12,459 nucleotides of DNA, from assembly GCA_023473545.1 (NCBI GenBank), contig JAMCXO010000004.1:1-12459 (forward strand), written 5' to 3'. Below the pieces are notes generated by a model. That model ran no database searches. It was not told the DNA's origin and saw only the letters and a list, made by a program, of their open reading frames with translations. The translations under genes were made by a program, and so were the position numbers. This DNA is from JAMCTM01 sp023473545 (GTDB lineage Bacteria; Patescibacteriota; Microgenomatia; Levybacterales; UBA12049). Below, in pieces: positions 1-6,232 of the stretch (the stretch's first letter is position 1; the number at the start of each line of letters is the position of its first letter).

Positions 1-2
1 TA

Positions 3-116
3 TCAAAAGAAGTGAAAGATCGTTTAAGAAAACAGTATAAAACTCTAAATCTTGTTTTGTTAAAACGACAGATTGACGAGATTCTCAAACGGTTAAAACC
101 AACACCTGTCAGGTAA
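3..116 (+). CDS. 3' end of a transposase-like gene (partial, runs off the left edge)
   Basis: One frame is open from base 3 to a TAA at 114-116 and gives 37 basic residues ending LKRQIDEILKRLKPTPVR. A segment of the form YKTLNxxxLKRQIxxILKRL resembles, from memory, the extreme C-terminus of rve/DDE integrase-type transposases (IS481- or IS3-like), where a 'YNPxxLKRxI' stretch is common. The identification is strengthened by the IS-like terminal repeats that begin at the stop codon (113-170) and by matching inverted copies at the right edge. The catalytic core lies outside the window, so the family cannot be named firmly. It could instead be the tail of an unrelated helical protein. Confidence 0.5.
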   Translation, partial: SKEVKDRLRKQYKTLNLVLLKRQIDEILKRLKPTPVR

Positions 117-170
117 CATTATATCGTGAGGCAACGATTCGAAGCAAAGTAACAATTTTTAATGAGGCAA
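113..170 (+). repeat. Pair of 22-bp direct repeats forming an IS subterminal region
   Basis: The copies are 113-134 and 149-170, offset by 36 bp. Both start GTAACA and end TGAGGCAA, with a more variable AT-rich middle. Read on the minus strand the motif is TTGCCTCA..(T)GTTAC. The right edge of the window carries two copies of a related motif beginning TTACCTAA in the opposite orientation, with nearly the same spacing. They are likely transposase-binding sites. Confidence 0.65.
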
Positions 171-194
171 TACGTAACCGTAATTTAATTTTAT

Positions 195-1913
195 CTATCT
201 CGCGCATGCCTTTATAAAACTTAAAAATATCGGGTGGGGGGAGAGTGGCCTGCTTTTATATTCCGGATGCCCCTGGGTTCCGAGGTAAAAAGGGTGAGAA
301 CTTTCAGGAAGCTCTATTATCTCTGCCAGGTTTTCCTCTTTCGATCTCGCGCTTATCATAAGTCCATTTCTTTCGAAATCCGCGGTGTATTGATTATTAA
401 ATTCGTATCTATGCCTGTGCCGCTCGCTTGTTAAGCCTTTCGATTCATTTATAAAAGCATTATATTTTTTGTATATCTCAAATGCCCTTGTTCCCTTTTT
501 GACCACTGCCTTCCAGGCCCCAAGCCGCATTGTTCCCCCGTATGATCGTCTTTTCATAAATTCTTCCTGCTTTGACATCAAATGGATAACAGGATGTTTT
601 GTTTTTGGATTATTTTCCGTAGTGTCGGCATCGCTGAATCCGAGAACATCCCTGGCGAAGGCAACAACCGCCAACTGCATTCCGTAACAAAGTCCAAGAT
701 ATGGTATCTTCCTAATCCTGGCATAAGAAGCTGACTTAATCATTCCTTCTGCTCCCCTCTCCCCCCAACCTATCGGCACAATAATGCCATCTGGGTTTCC
801 TAAGATTTTCTCCAATCCCCTTTTCTCCTCTTCTTTGTTTTTGGATTTGGCAATTGAGGATTCTATGGTTTCGGCGTCAATCCATTTTGTTTTAATCTCA
901 ACACCTACTTCCCAACCGGCATGATCTATGGCGTCAAACAGGGCAGCATAGGAATCCCGGAGCTGATACTCTCCTGTGCCGAAATATTTACCAACTATGG
1001 CTAAGTCTATTTTTTTTCGCTTTTTGGATTTGATGGACTCAATTAATTTTTCCCAATTAAATAGGTTTATGGAATTAACCGGCAGGCCCAGTTTTTCCAA
1101 AGCCCTACGGTCCAGCCCCTGTTTATGTAAAACAAGCGGTATCTCATAGACAGAGGTTAAATCAGGACTGGAAATTATATCCGAGGGCAGCATATTGCAA
1201 AAAAGCGCAAACCTGTCTTGTCTTCTTTGATCAAGATATTTCTCTGACCGGGCGATTATAAAATCAGGCTGAATACCCAATGAATTTAAGGTTCTAACAG
1301 AAAGCTGAGTTGGTTTTGTTTTAGGTTCGCCTAAATGGTTTGGTGTTGGCACATAGCTAACGTGGATATGCAACACGTCGCCGGGGTTCTTAAGCGCCAT
1401 GATACGCGAAGCCTCATAGTAGAAAACATTTTGGTATTCTCCCGCTGTTCCTCCAAGTTCTATCAAAACAATATCCGCGTCCTTCTTTCCGGCAAGATTT
1501 TTAATCCGAAAAATAACCTCATCTGTTATGTAAGGAATTGCCTCGACATCTTCGCCCTTGTATTCAAACCGCCTTTCCCGATCTATAACAGTCTGGTAAA
1601 TTCTGCCCATGGTAACAAAATTATCCCGGCCCATGTCCTCGTCCAAAAATTTTTCATAGCTTCCAATATCCATGTCTGCCTCTGTTCCGTCTTCGCATAA
1701 AAACGGATCTCCGTGTTCTATCGGATTTATCGTGCCCGCGTCCAGATTTAGATAGTTTTCAAACTTTATTGGAGCAACTTTATATCCTGCGGATTTAAGA
1801 AGAAAAGCGATAGCGGCAACCGTGGTGCCTTTGCCGATTCCGGAAATAACCCCGCCCGAGACAAAAATATATTTTGTTTTTCTACTATTGCTTGTAGGTT
1901 TATCAGGGTGCAC
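195..1913 (-). CDS. pyrG: CTP synthase (glutamine-hydrolysing), divergent form
   Basis: Converts UTP to CTP using ATP and glutamine, the last step of pyrimidine nucleotide synthesis, in the cytoplasm. 572 residues. The N-terminal synthase domain has the P-loop-like SGGVISGIGKG (19-29) and KTKPTQLSVR (198-207). The C-terminal class I glutaminase domain (about 300-570) has nucleophile C409 in GLCYGMQ and the H549/E551 pair in GHPE, so all three catalytic residues are present. Several normally fixed positions differ: GTAGEYQ (155-161) where E. coli has GTVGDIE, and PIGWG (380-384) where E. coli has PGGFG in the oxyanion-hole region. The start is GTG; an in-frame TAA lies two codons upstream, so no earlier start is possible. 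It lies 64 bp after ychF with its own promoter at 1919-1947, predicted to give a leaderless mRNA. The downstream neighbour is an IS end. Confidence 0.95.
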   Translation of the reverse strand: MHPDKPTSNSRKTKYIFVSGGVISGIGKGTTVAAIAFLLKSAGYKVAPIKFENYLNLDAGTINPIEHGDPFLCEDGTEADMDIGSYEKFLDEDMGRDNFVTMGRIYQTVIDRERRFEYKGEDVEAIPYITDEVIFRIKNLAGKKDADIVLIELGGTAGEYQNVFYYEASRIMALKNPGDVLHIHVSYVPTPNHLGEPKTKPTQLSVRTLNSLGIQPDFIIARSEKYLDQRRQDRFALFCNMLPSDIISSPDLTSVYEIPLVLHKQGLDRRALEKLGLPVNSINLFNWEKLIESIKSKKRKKIDLAIVGKYFGTGEYQLRDSYAALFDAIDHAGWEVGVEIKTKWIDAETIESSIAKSKNKEEEKRGLEKILGNPDGIIVPIGWGERGAEGMIKSASYARIRKIPYLGLCYGMQLAVVAFARDVLGFSDADTTENNPKTKHPVIHLMSKQEEFMKRRSYGGTMRLGAWKAVVKKGTRAFEIYKKYNAFINESKGLTSERHRHRYEFNNQYTADFERNGLMISARSKEENLAEIIELPESSHPFYLGTQGHPEYKSRPLSPHPIFLSFIKACAR

Positions 1914-1918
1914 GATTT

Positions 1919-1947
1919 ATCTTAGCAAAATATTTATTCCCCGTCAA
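1919..1947 (-). promoter_or_regulatory. Promoter of pyrG, extended -10, predicted leaderless
   Basis: On the minus strand there is TTGACG (1942-1947), a 17-bp spacer, and TAAGAT (1919-1924) preceded by TGC, an extended -10. Only five bases separate the -10 from the GTG start, so transcription should begin within the start codon. This indicates independent expression of pyrG in addition to any read-through from ychF. Confidence 0.65.
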
Positions 1948-1977
1948 TTATCTTATAGTAATTATTATCTGGATAAT

Positions 1978-3162
1978 TCATGTCCCGATCTTAAATTCTA
2001 CTATATCTGCTTCCTGCATTATGTAATCCCTGCCTTCAAGCCTTGTTTTTCCCTTTTCCCTGCTTCCTTTCCAGCCCTTGTTCTGAACAAAATCCCCGTA
2101 AGAAACTACCTCTGCCTTGATAAAATTTTTGCTGAAATCCGTATGAATTACCCCTGCCGCCTCCCCCGCCCCTGTTCCCTTCTTAATAGTCCATGCCCTT
2201 ATCTCTTTTTCTCCCGCTGTCAAGAAAGAAACCAAACCAAGTCTTTGGTAAGCGGTTTTAATCAGGCGCTCCAGGCCTGATTCATCAAGCCTTAATTCTT
2301 TTAGATAGTCCTTTTGCTCCTCCTCGGAAAGAGACGCGAGATCCGACTCGATCTTGGCGCTTATCACAACAAACCTGTCCTTAGGCAATAACAGCAGTCT
2401 GGAATATTTATCAATAAGCTCAATCATAGAAACCGCTGTGTATTCCTCCTCCGACACATTCAAAACTATAATTTCAGGCTTTGCGGTTAGCAAATGAAGG
2501 TCTCTTATCTCTTCTTTCTCATCGTCTGTCAGTTCAATATCCCTTACCGGAATCCCGCTGTCTAGGCCGCTTAATATCCTGTCTAATAAGTTTTGGGGGG
2601 TTAATTGTAATTTTGATTTTTGCGTTTTGAGTTTTGAATTTTGTATCGTACCAAGGTCTGCCAACATTAACTCTGTTTGAATGGTTTGATAATCTGTTTT
2701 AAAATCTATAGAACCTTCGCGAATAATATTCTCATCCGCAAACGCGCGCACTACATGGGCAATGACCGAAACTTCCCTGATGTGGGATAAAAATTTATTA
2801 CCAAGTCCTGCTCCTTCCGACGCGCCTTTGACAAGCCCGGCAATATCAACAAACTCCACAGTCGCGGGTTTGATCGGCGGGAGTTTCTCGGAAAACTCAG
2901 AATGACTCAGTGAGTCTGAAATACCAGATTGTCTGAAATTCTGATTGTCTGATTTTGCCGAGTTTTCCGAGTGTTCTGAAAATGCAATAACCTTTGCAAG
3001 CTCCAGAAGTCTCGCGTCCGGCACCGGCACCACTCCGACATTCGGCTCAAGAGTGGCAAAAGGATAATTGGCAACAAAAGCCTGCTGTTTTTTTAAAAGC
3101 GCGTTAAACAGCGTACTTTTCCCGATATTTGGAAGCCCAACTATCCCGATTTGCAAATTCAT
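1978..3162 (-). CDS. ychF: Redox-/ribosome-linked GTPase YchF (Obg family, OLA1-like), with two in-frame inserts
   Basis: A universally conserved P-loop NTPase of the Obg family that binds ribosomes and, in studied members, prefers ATP. Visible motifs are G1 GLPNIGKST (9-17), G3 DIAGLVKGASEGAGLGNKF (106-124), the G4-like NVSEEE and the C-terminal TGS domain ending DYIMQEADIVEFKIGT. At 394 residues it exceeds the usual approximately 363. The excess lies mainly in a Ser/Asn/Glu-rich insert (about 61-93) between the G1 domain and the PATVEFVDIAG strand. The DNA for it is bounded by a perfect 12-bp inverted repeat (2887-2898 and 2960-2971). A second oddity is a heptad-like SKLKTQKSKL run (176-185) in the coiled-coil region, encoded by a 7-bp tandem repeat (2611-2645). 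The stop is TGA. The gene follows the NUDIX gene after 18 bp, so it is probably cotranscribed; no clear Shine-Dalgarno sequence is seen. Confidence 0.95.
   Translation of the reverse strand: MNLQIGIVGLPNIGKSTLFNALLKKQQAFVANYPFATLEPNVGVVPVPDARLLELAKVIAFSEHSENSAKSDNQNFRQSGISDSLSHSEFSEKLPPIKPATVEFVDIAGLVKGASEGAGLGNKFLSHIREVSVIAHVVRAFADENIIREGSIDFKTDYQTIQTELMLADLGTIQNSKLKTQKSKLQLTPQNLLDRILSGLDSGIPVRDIELTDDEKEEIRDLHLLTAKPEIIVLNVSEEEYTAVSMIELIDKYSRLLLLPKDRFVVISAKIESDLASLSEEEQKDYLKELRLDESGLERLIKTAYQRLGLVSFLTAGEKEIRAWTIKKGTGAGEAAGVIHTDFSKNFIKAEVVSYGDFVQNKGWKGSREKGKTRLEGRDYIMQEADIVEFKIGT
2611..2645 (+). repeat. Five 7-bp tandem units (TTTTGAN) inside ychF
   Basis: The plus strand reads TTTTGAT, TTTTGCG, TTTTGAG, TTTTGAA, TTTTGTA in perfect 7-bp register. 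Three units make 21 bp, i.e. seven codons, so the encoded peptide on the minus strand also repeats every seven residues (SKL at 176-178 and again at 183-185). It lies where YchF proteins have their helical hairpin. Confidence 0.8.
2887..2971. repeat. In-frame palindromic insert in ychF (12-bp perfect inverted repeat arms)
   Basis: The left arm 2887-2898 (CTCGGAAAACTC) is the exact reverse complement of 2960-2971 (GAGTTTTCCGAG). Between them are the near-palindrome GACTCAGTGAGTC and two direct copies of GATTGTCTGA (2927-2936 and 2943-2952). The span corresponds to residues 64-92 of YchF, almost exactly the segment extra to the family. Confidence 0.75.
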
Positions 3163-3180
3163 AAAAACATTTAACAGAAC

Positions 3181-3645
3181 TTAGCTAATCAATCCTATTT
3201 CCTCAATTGCTCTTTGAGAATAATAACGGATGCTCGGTAACAAATTAAAATCAGCATTATCCAAATCCCTTAAGGAAAACCATCTGATATCGTTATGTTC
3301 TTTTACGGAAAGTCTGACTTCCTCTTTTTCTGATTTTAAAAAATAAATAAAATGTATATGTCGATGGGTTTGGGAAATTTCTGAAACGTCTACAAACCTA
3401 GGTCTATGCAAAAATTTTGTTCCGGGAGAAATTATATTAGGTCTTTCACCTTCTATATCAACATTTAAACCACTCTCTTCCTTAATTTCCCTTAGCAACG
3501 CTTCTTCTGGATCCTCATTAAGTTCTATATGACCACCTATAGGTAACCATTTATTTAACTTCTTGTGATGAATTAATAGAACCTTATTGTCTTTAACTAT
3601 AAAAGCGCTTACCGCGAAATCAATTAATTCATGGACATGCGACAT
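3181..3645 (-). CDS. NUDIX hydrolase
   Basis: A small hydrolase of nucleoside diphosphates linked to another moiety; the substrate cannot be told from sequence. 154 residues, one NUDIX fold. The NUDIX box is complete at residues 38-60 (G-x5-E-x7-REIKEESGL), with the metal-binding REIKEE intact. The segment before it (VLLIHHKKLNKWLPIGGHIE) is the usual strand leading into the box. It is the first gene of the minus-strand group, followed 18 bp later by ychF. The coding DNA and its upstream region look more AT-rich than the neighbouring genes, which may mean later acquisition, but I did not measure this. The start ATG at 3643-3645 gives a complete domain. It might be a housecleaning pyrophosphatase, but that is a guess. 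Confidence 0.9.
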   Translation of the reverse strand: MSHVHELIDFAVSAFIVKDNKVLLIHHKKLNKWLPIGGHIELNEDPEEALLREIKEESGLNVDIEGERPNIISPGTKFLHRPRFVDVSEISQTHRHIHFIYFLKSEKEEVRLSVKEHNDIRWFSLRDLDNADFNLLPSIRYYSQRAIEEIGLIS

Positions 3646-3683
3646 ATTACTTTATGAAGAATCAATACCGTTTCCGTAAAAGA

Positions 3684-3692
3684 ATTATATCA
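3684..3692 (-). promoter_or_regulatory. Extended -10 element for the NUDIX-ychF transcript
   Basis: On the minus strand TGA-TATAAT ends 38 bp before the NUDIX start codon: a consensus -10 with a TGn extension. No good -35 is visible 17-18 bp upstream, which extended -10 promoters can tolerate. The predicted leader is about 30 bases. Confidence 0.5.
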
Positions 3693-3791
3693 AATTTTAG
3701 TTCTAGAAATTTTTCACTGAGTGTAGGAGTTTTTGCTTTTAGAGGCTCTATGTTTCCTCGACGTCTTTTTTATAAACAAAACATCTCTAAA

Positions 3792-3811
3792 AATGGGTAG
3801 CATTAGCCATT
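3792..3811. promoter_or_regulatory. Imperfect 20-bp palindrome over the -35 region (possible operator)
   Basis: AATGG and CCATT arms flank GTAGCATTAG; two further inner pairs match after one mismatch. It overlaps the place where a -35 element for the promoter at 3821-3826 would lie, so a repressor site is conceivable. It is a short motif and could occur by chance. Confidence 0.2.
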
Positions 3812-3820
3812 CCTCTGTTG

Positions 3821-3826
3821 TATAAT
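3821..3826 (+). promoter_or_regulatory. -10 element TATAAT upstream of the membrane-protein gene
   Basis: A perfect TATAAT lies 22 bp before the GTG start at 3849. The predicted transcription start is near 3833, giving a leader of about 16 bases with a weak AGGG (3834-3837). No clear -35 is seen. It sits in the divergent region shared with the NUDIX promoter (3684-3692, opposite strand). Confidence 0.5.
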
Positions 3827-3848
3827 CCTTATCAGGGTATCTTTTATT

Positions 3849-4568
3849 GTGAAACGATACGTTTATAAAAGAAGCATTGCCGGAGCCCTTCTTCTGATGA
3901 TTTTTTCAGGCGAAGTAACCGCGGCGGGCAGTAACGGATTATTTAGCCCGGTAAGTTTCATCACCCTTTTCTTGCTGTATTTTGTTTTATTTCACCTTTT
4001 GGAATCTTTAATCACCAAATACTCTTTAACTATTTTTCAATTGGTTTTAATTACCTTTGTAATTTATTCGGTTGGGATAACCGGATTTTTTCACGGAGAA
4101 ATCGCCAATTTTGTTCTTGACCCGAAAAATAACCCGATAACTTTTCTTATGCGGATACAATCGTCTCTCTTTACTGTCTTTGCCTTTTATTTACTAAACC
4201 GCTTCTTTCCCAGGCAAAACGGTCTGGCCTTAAAACCGGGCCGCGCCCTTTTTTTAACAGCGGCTTATTTGGCAGTTTTGTCATTCACCGGAGAATTCGG
4301 CGCCGCGCCTATGATCAAAACCTTGCGGACAGCCCCATTATGGTCAATAATATTTATGTTTCTGGCGCTTTTTGTTTGGCGCAAAACGTTTAATATCCCT
4401 GCCAAAAGAACCCCCTATAATAATTTTCTTTTTGAGGCAATATGCTATATTTTTTTAATCTTGGAATTGATTCCGCAAATATCCGTGTTCATTCTGATGC
4501 TTGCGGCAATGCCCATAACGGCGTTTATTTTCTTATCCAAGCCGGAATTTCGAAACAGTCAAATCTAA
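3849..4568 (+). CDS. Unrecognised multi-pass membrane protein
   Basis: 239 residues, GTG start, no family recognised. The N-terminus (KRYVYKRSIAGALLLMIFSG) is a basic stretch followed by a hydrophobic segment and an AAG that could be cleaved as a signal peptide or kept as a first helix. Further hydrophobic segments lie at about 34-55, 58-79, 98-115, 132-147, 163-177 and 198-230, i.e. six or seven membrane spans. Loops are short and there is no soluble domain. Arg/Lys-rich turns (RFFPRQNG, WRKTFNIPAKRT) suggest cytoplasmic loops. It has its own -10 (3821-3826) and ends 58 bp before hisS, in the same direction, so it may be monocistronic or read into hisS. I infer an integral membrane protein and nothing more. 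Confidence 0.75.
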   Translation: MKRYVYKRSIAGALLLMIFSGEVTAAGSNGLFSPVSFITLFLLYFVLFHLLESLITKYSLTIFQLVLITFVIYSVGITGFFHGEIANFVLDPKNNPITFLMRIQSSLFTVFAFYLLNRFFPRQNGLALKPGRALFLTAAYLAVLSFTGEFGAAPMIKTLRTAPLWSIIFMFLALFVWRKTFNIPAKRTPYNNFLFEAICYIFLILELIPQISVFILMLAAMPITAFIFLSKPEFRNSQI

Positions 4569-4600
4569 AAGGATTTACAAAAGGCAATAGGGCACCTTTA

Positions 4601-4609
4601 TGATATGAT
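4601..4609 (+). promoter_or_regulatory. Extended -10 (TGA-TATGAT) upstream of hisS
   Basis: TGATATGAT occupies 4601-4609, 17 bp before the hisS ATG. An overlapping TATGAT at 4599-4604 has TTTACA (4574-4579) 19 bp upstream. Either reading gives a short leader of about 11-16 bases. No Shine-Dalgarno sequence precedes the ATG. Confidence 0.4.
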
Positions 4610-4626
4610 ACAAGAATCAGAAACGC

Positions 4627-5877
4627 ATGAATAAACCGCAAACCTTAAAAGGATTTAGGGATTTTCTTCCCAAGGAGGCCGGGAAACGGCAATATGTTAT
4701 AGAAGTCCTGCAAAAGGTCTTTGAATCCTATGGCTTTGAACCCCTGGAAACACCGGCTTTGGAATACGAAGAAATTCTAATGGGCAAATACGGAGAAGAA
4801 GGAGATAAATTAATGTATCGGTTTGCCGATAACGGAGGACGGCGGGTTGCCCTTAGGTATGATCAGACTGTCCCCTTGGCAAGGGTTGTGGCGCAATATC
4901 AAAACAAATTAGCAATGCCTTTTAAACGTTATCAGATTCAAAACGTCTGGCGCGCCGAAAATACCCAAAAAGGCAGGTACAGAGAATTCCTGCAGTGCGA
5001 CATTGACATCGTTGGAACAAACTCTCCCCTTGCTGACGCGGAGATTATACAGGTGGCGGAAAATTCTTTGCTAAAGCTTGGGTTTAAAACCTTTAAAATC
5101 ATTATCAATGACAGACAGGTTTTTAGAGACCTTATAAAAGGCGGTTTCCTAGAAGAAAACCAGTTGTTTTCTGCCGTAAGAAGTATTGATAAAATTAAAA
5201 AAATAGGACGCTCAAAAGTTATCGAAGAATTGGCAAAAATCGGAATAGACAAAAATACAAGAAATCTAATATTGCAACACCTGGAAAATAGACTGCCGCC
5301 AAAAAGCTTAATGGATATCTTCCTTACTCTAAGACAAACGGCAAAACAATATAACTTGCCGCAATTTTCCCCTACTCTTGCCCGGGGGCTTGATTATTAC
5401 ACCGGCATGATTTTCGAAATTGAGATCAACGGATACACCGGAGGATCTGTTTGCGGAGGCGGAAGATACGATAATTTGATCGGCATGTTTGCGGGTAAAG
5501 ATATCCCTGCTGTTGGCTGCGCCTTTGGGTTTGACAGAATTATCGAGGCAATGGAAGAGCTAAATCTTTTCCCCGCGAACCTACGGAAAACAAAAGTTTT
5601 GGTTACCGTTTTTTCAAAAGAACTGATGGCGCAATCCCTCGGCACCGCCTCGATGCTGCGAAACGCCCTGGTGGAAGCGGAAATTTTTCTAGGCGAAGAT
5701 GTGCCGCTTGAGAAACAGTTTAAATACGCAAATCAGAAAGAAATACCTTATCTTGTTATGATCGGACCGGAGGAGGCCAAAAAAAATCAGGTTGCTTTAA
5801 AAAACATGAAAACCGGCAGGCAGGAAACCCTCTCAAAAAACCAACTGGCGGAAAGGTTGTCATCAGAACCCTTTTAG
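4627..5877 (+). CDS. hisS: Histidyl-tRNA synthetase
   Basis: Class II aminoacyl-tRNA synthetase that charges tRNA-His. 416 residues, close to the usual bacterial length of about 420. Visible elements in order: RGFRDFLP-like opening (9-15), TVPLAR substrate loop (81-86), motif 2 around FKRYQIQNVWRAE (99-111), the histidine-specific ARGLDYYTG (252-260), GGGRYDNLIGMF (277-288), motif 3 AVGCAFGFDRI (295-305) and an anticodon-binding domain from about 322 to the end. The loop reads LRYDQTVPLARVVA, the form seen in archaeal/eukaryotic and some bacterial enzymes, where E. coli has an LRPEGT-type loop. The ATG is preceded by no evident ribosome-binding site but by a near promoter (4601-4609). A 40-bp gap separates it from rpsF. 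Confidence 0.96.
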   Translation: MNKPQTLKGFRDFLPKEAGKRQYVIEVLQKVFESYGFEPLETPALEYEEILMGKYGEEGDKLMYRFADNGGRRVALRYDQTVPLARVVAQYQNKLAMPFKRYQIQNVWRAENTQKGRYREFLQCDIDIVGTNSPLADAEIIQVAENSLLKLGFKTFKIIINDRQVFRDLIKGGFLEENQLFSAVRSIDKIKKIGRSKVIEELAKIGIDKNTRNLILQHLENRLPPKSLMDIFLTLRQTAKQYNLPQFSPTLARGLDYYTGMIFEIEINGYTGGSVCGGGRYDNLIGMFAGKDIPAVGCAFGFDRIIEAMEELNLFPANLRKTKVLVTVFSKELMAQSLGTASMLRNALVEAEIFLGEDVPLEKQFKYANQKEIPYLVMIGPEEAKKNQVALKNMKTGRQETLSKNQLAERLSSEPF

Positions 5878-5880
5878 CCC

Positions 5881-5910
5881 TTGCTTTTGACTTTTTAGTT
5901 ATGATAGGAT
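5881..5910 (+). promoter_or_regulatory. Candidate promoter of the rpsF-ssb-rpsR operon
   Basis: TTGCTT (5881-5886), an 18-bp spacer and TAGGAT (5905-5910) preceded by TGA (extended -10). Seven bases follow before the rpsF ATG, predicting an almost leaderless mRNA. The -10 is only a 4/6 match, and the AGGA inside it could instead act as a Shine-Dalgarno if transcription comes from upstream (hisS read-through). Confidence 0.35.
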
Positions 5911-5917
5911 AAATAAA

Positions 5918-6226
5918 ATGAGAACATACGAGTTGGCTCTGATTTTAAGAGGCTCATTAATCAAACCGAAAAGAGACAAGCTTTTGGATAAAATAAGATC
6001 TTTAATTTCCGATGCCAAAATCACTAAGGTAGATGAATGGGGAGAAAAAGCGCTTGCCTACCCGATTAAAAAAGAAAACCTGGGTTTTTATTTTCTTTTT
6101 GAGCTGGAACAGGCAGACGATAAACCCCTGCCCCTTTCCGACCTGGAGAAAAAATTGCTGGCCGAAGAAGATGTGCTAAGACATTTATTGGTAAGAAAAA
6201 ACAAGAAACCGGTAACTAGTGACTAA
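5918..6226 (+). CDS. rpsF: 30S ribosomal protein bS6
   Basis: Small-subunit protein of the platform that pairs with bS18. 102 residues, the normal length. The opening MRTYELALILRGSL, the central VDEWGEKALAYPIKKENLGF (38-57) and the terminal LLAEEDVLRHLLVRK (79-93) are family hallmarks. First gene of a tight operon: ssb starts 6 bp after its TAA and rpsR follows, the classical rpsF-ssb-rpsR arrangement that couples bS6 and bS18 production. In many bacteria bS6-bS18 represses this mRNA through an RNA fold upstream of rpsF; the gap here is only 40 bp and I see no such structure. Confidence 0.96.
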   Translation: MRTYELALILRGSLIKPKRDKLLDKIRSLISDAKITKVDEWGEKALAYPIKKENLGFYFLFELEQADDKPLPLSDLEKKLLAEEDVLRHLLVRKNKKPVTSD

Positions 6227-6232
6227 AAAGGT

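Larger units (their letters stand above)
1..175 (+). mobile_element. 3' end of an insertion sequence (right IS end), outer boundary about 171-176
   Basis: This segment contains the tail of a transposase-like gene and, right after its stop, two direct copies of a 22-bp motif (113-134 and 149-170). The same double motif occurs inverted at the other edge of the window (12339-12394). A gene stop followed closely by a repeated binding-site-like end is the usual layout of an IS. The exact tip cannot be fixed, because no target duplication can be compared. The IS ends only about 20-25 bp beyond the pyrG stop, so any pyrG terminator would have to lie within this short gap or the IS. Confidence 0.6.

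Noticed and set aside
1822..2280. Plus-strand reading frame of 152 codons across the pyrG-ychF junction
   Set aside because: It lies opposite two well-identified genes and its translation is a low-information shadow with no domain or ribosome-binding site.
3654..3800. Small plus-strand frame of 48 codons (starts MKNQYRFRKR) in the divergent intergenic region
   Set aside because: There is no Shine-Dalgarno sequence or promoter in the right place; it runs through the NUDIX promoter on the other strand and shows no recognisable sequence. Basic, AT-rich composition is expected by chance.
5887..5905. TTGACT and TATGAT upstream of rpsF as a -35/-10 pair
   Set aside because: They overlap too closely for a promoter: TATGAT begins only 7 bases after TTGACT. 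The pair TTGCTT and TGA-TAGGAT with an 18-bp spacer was kept instead, with low confidence.
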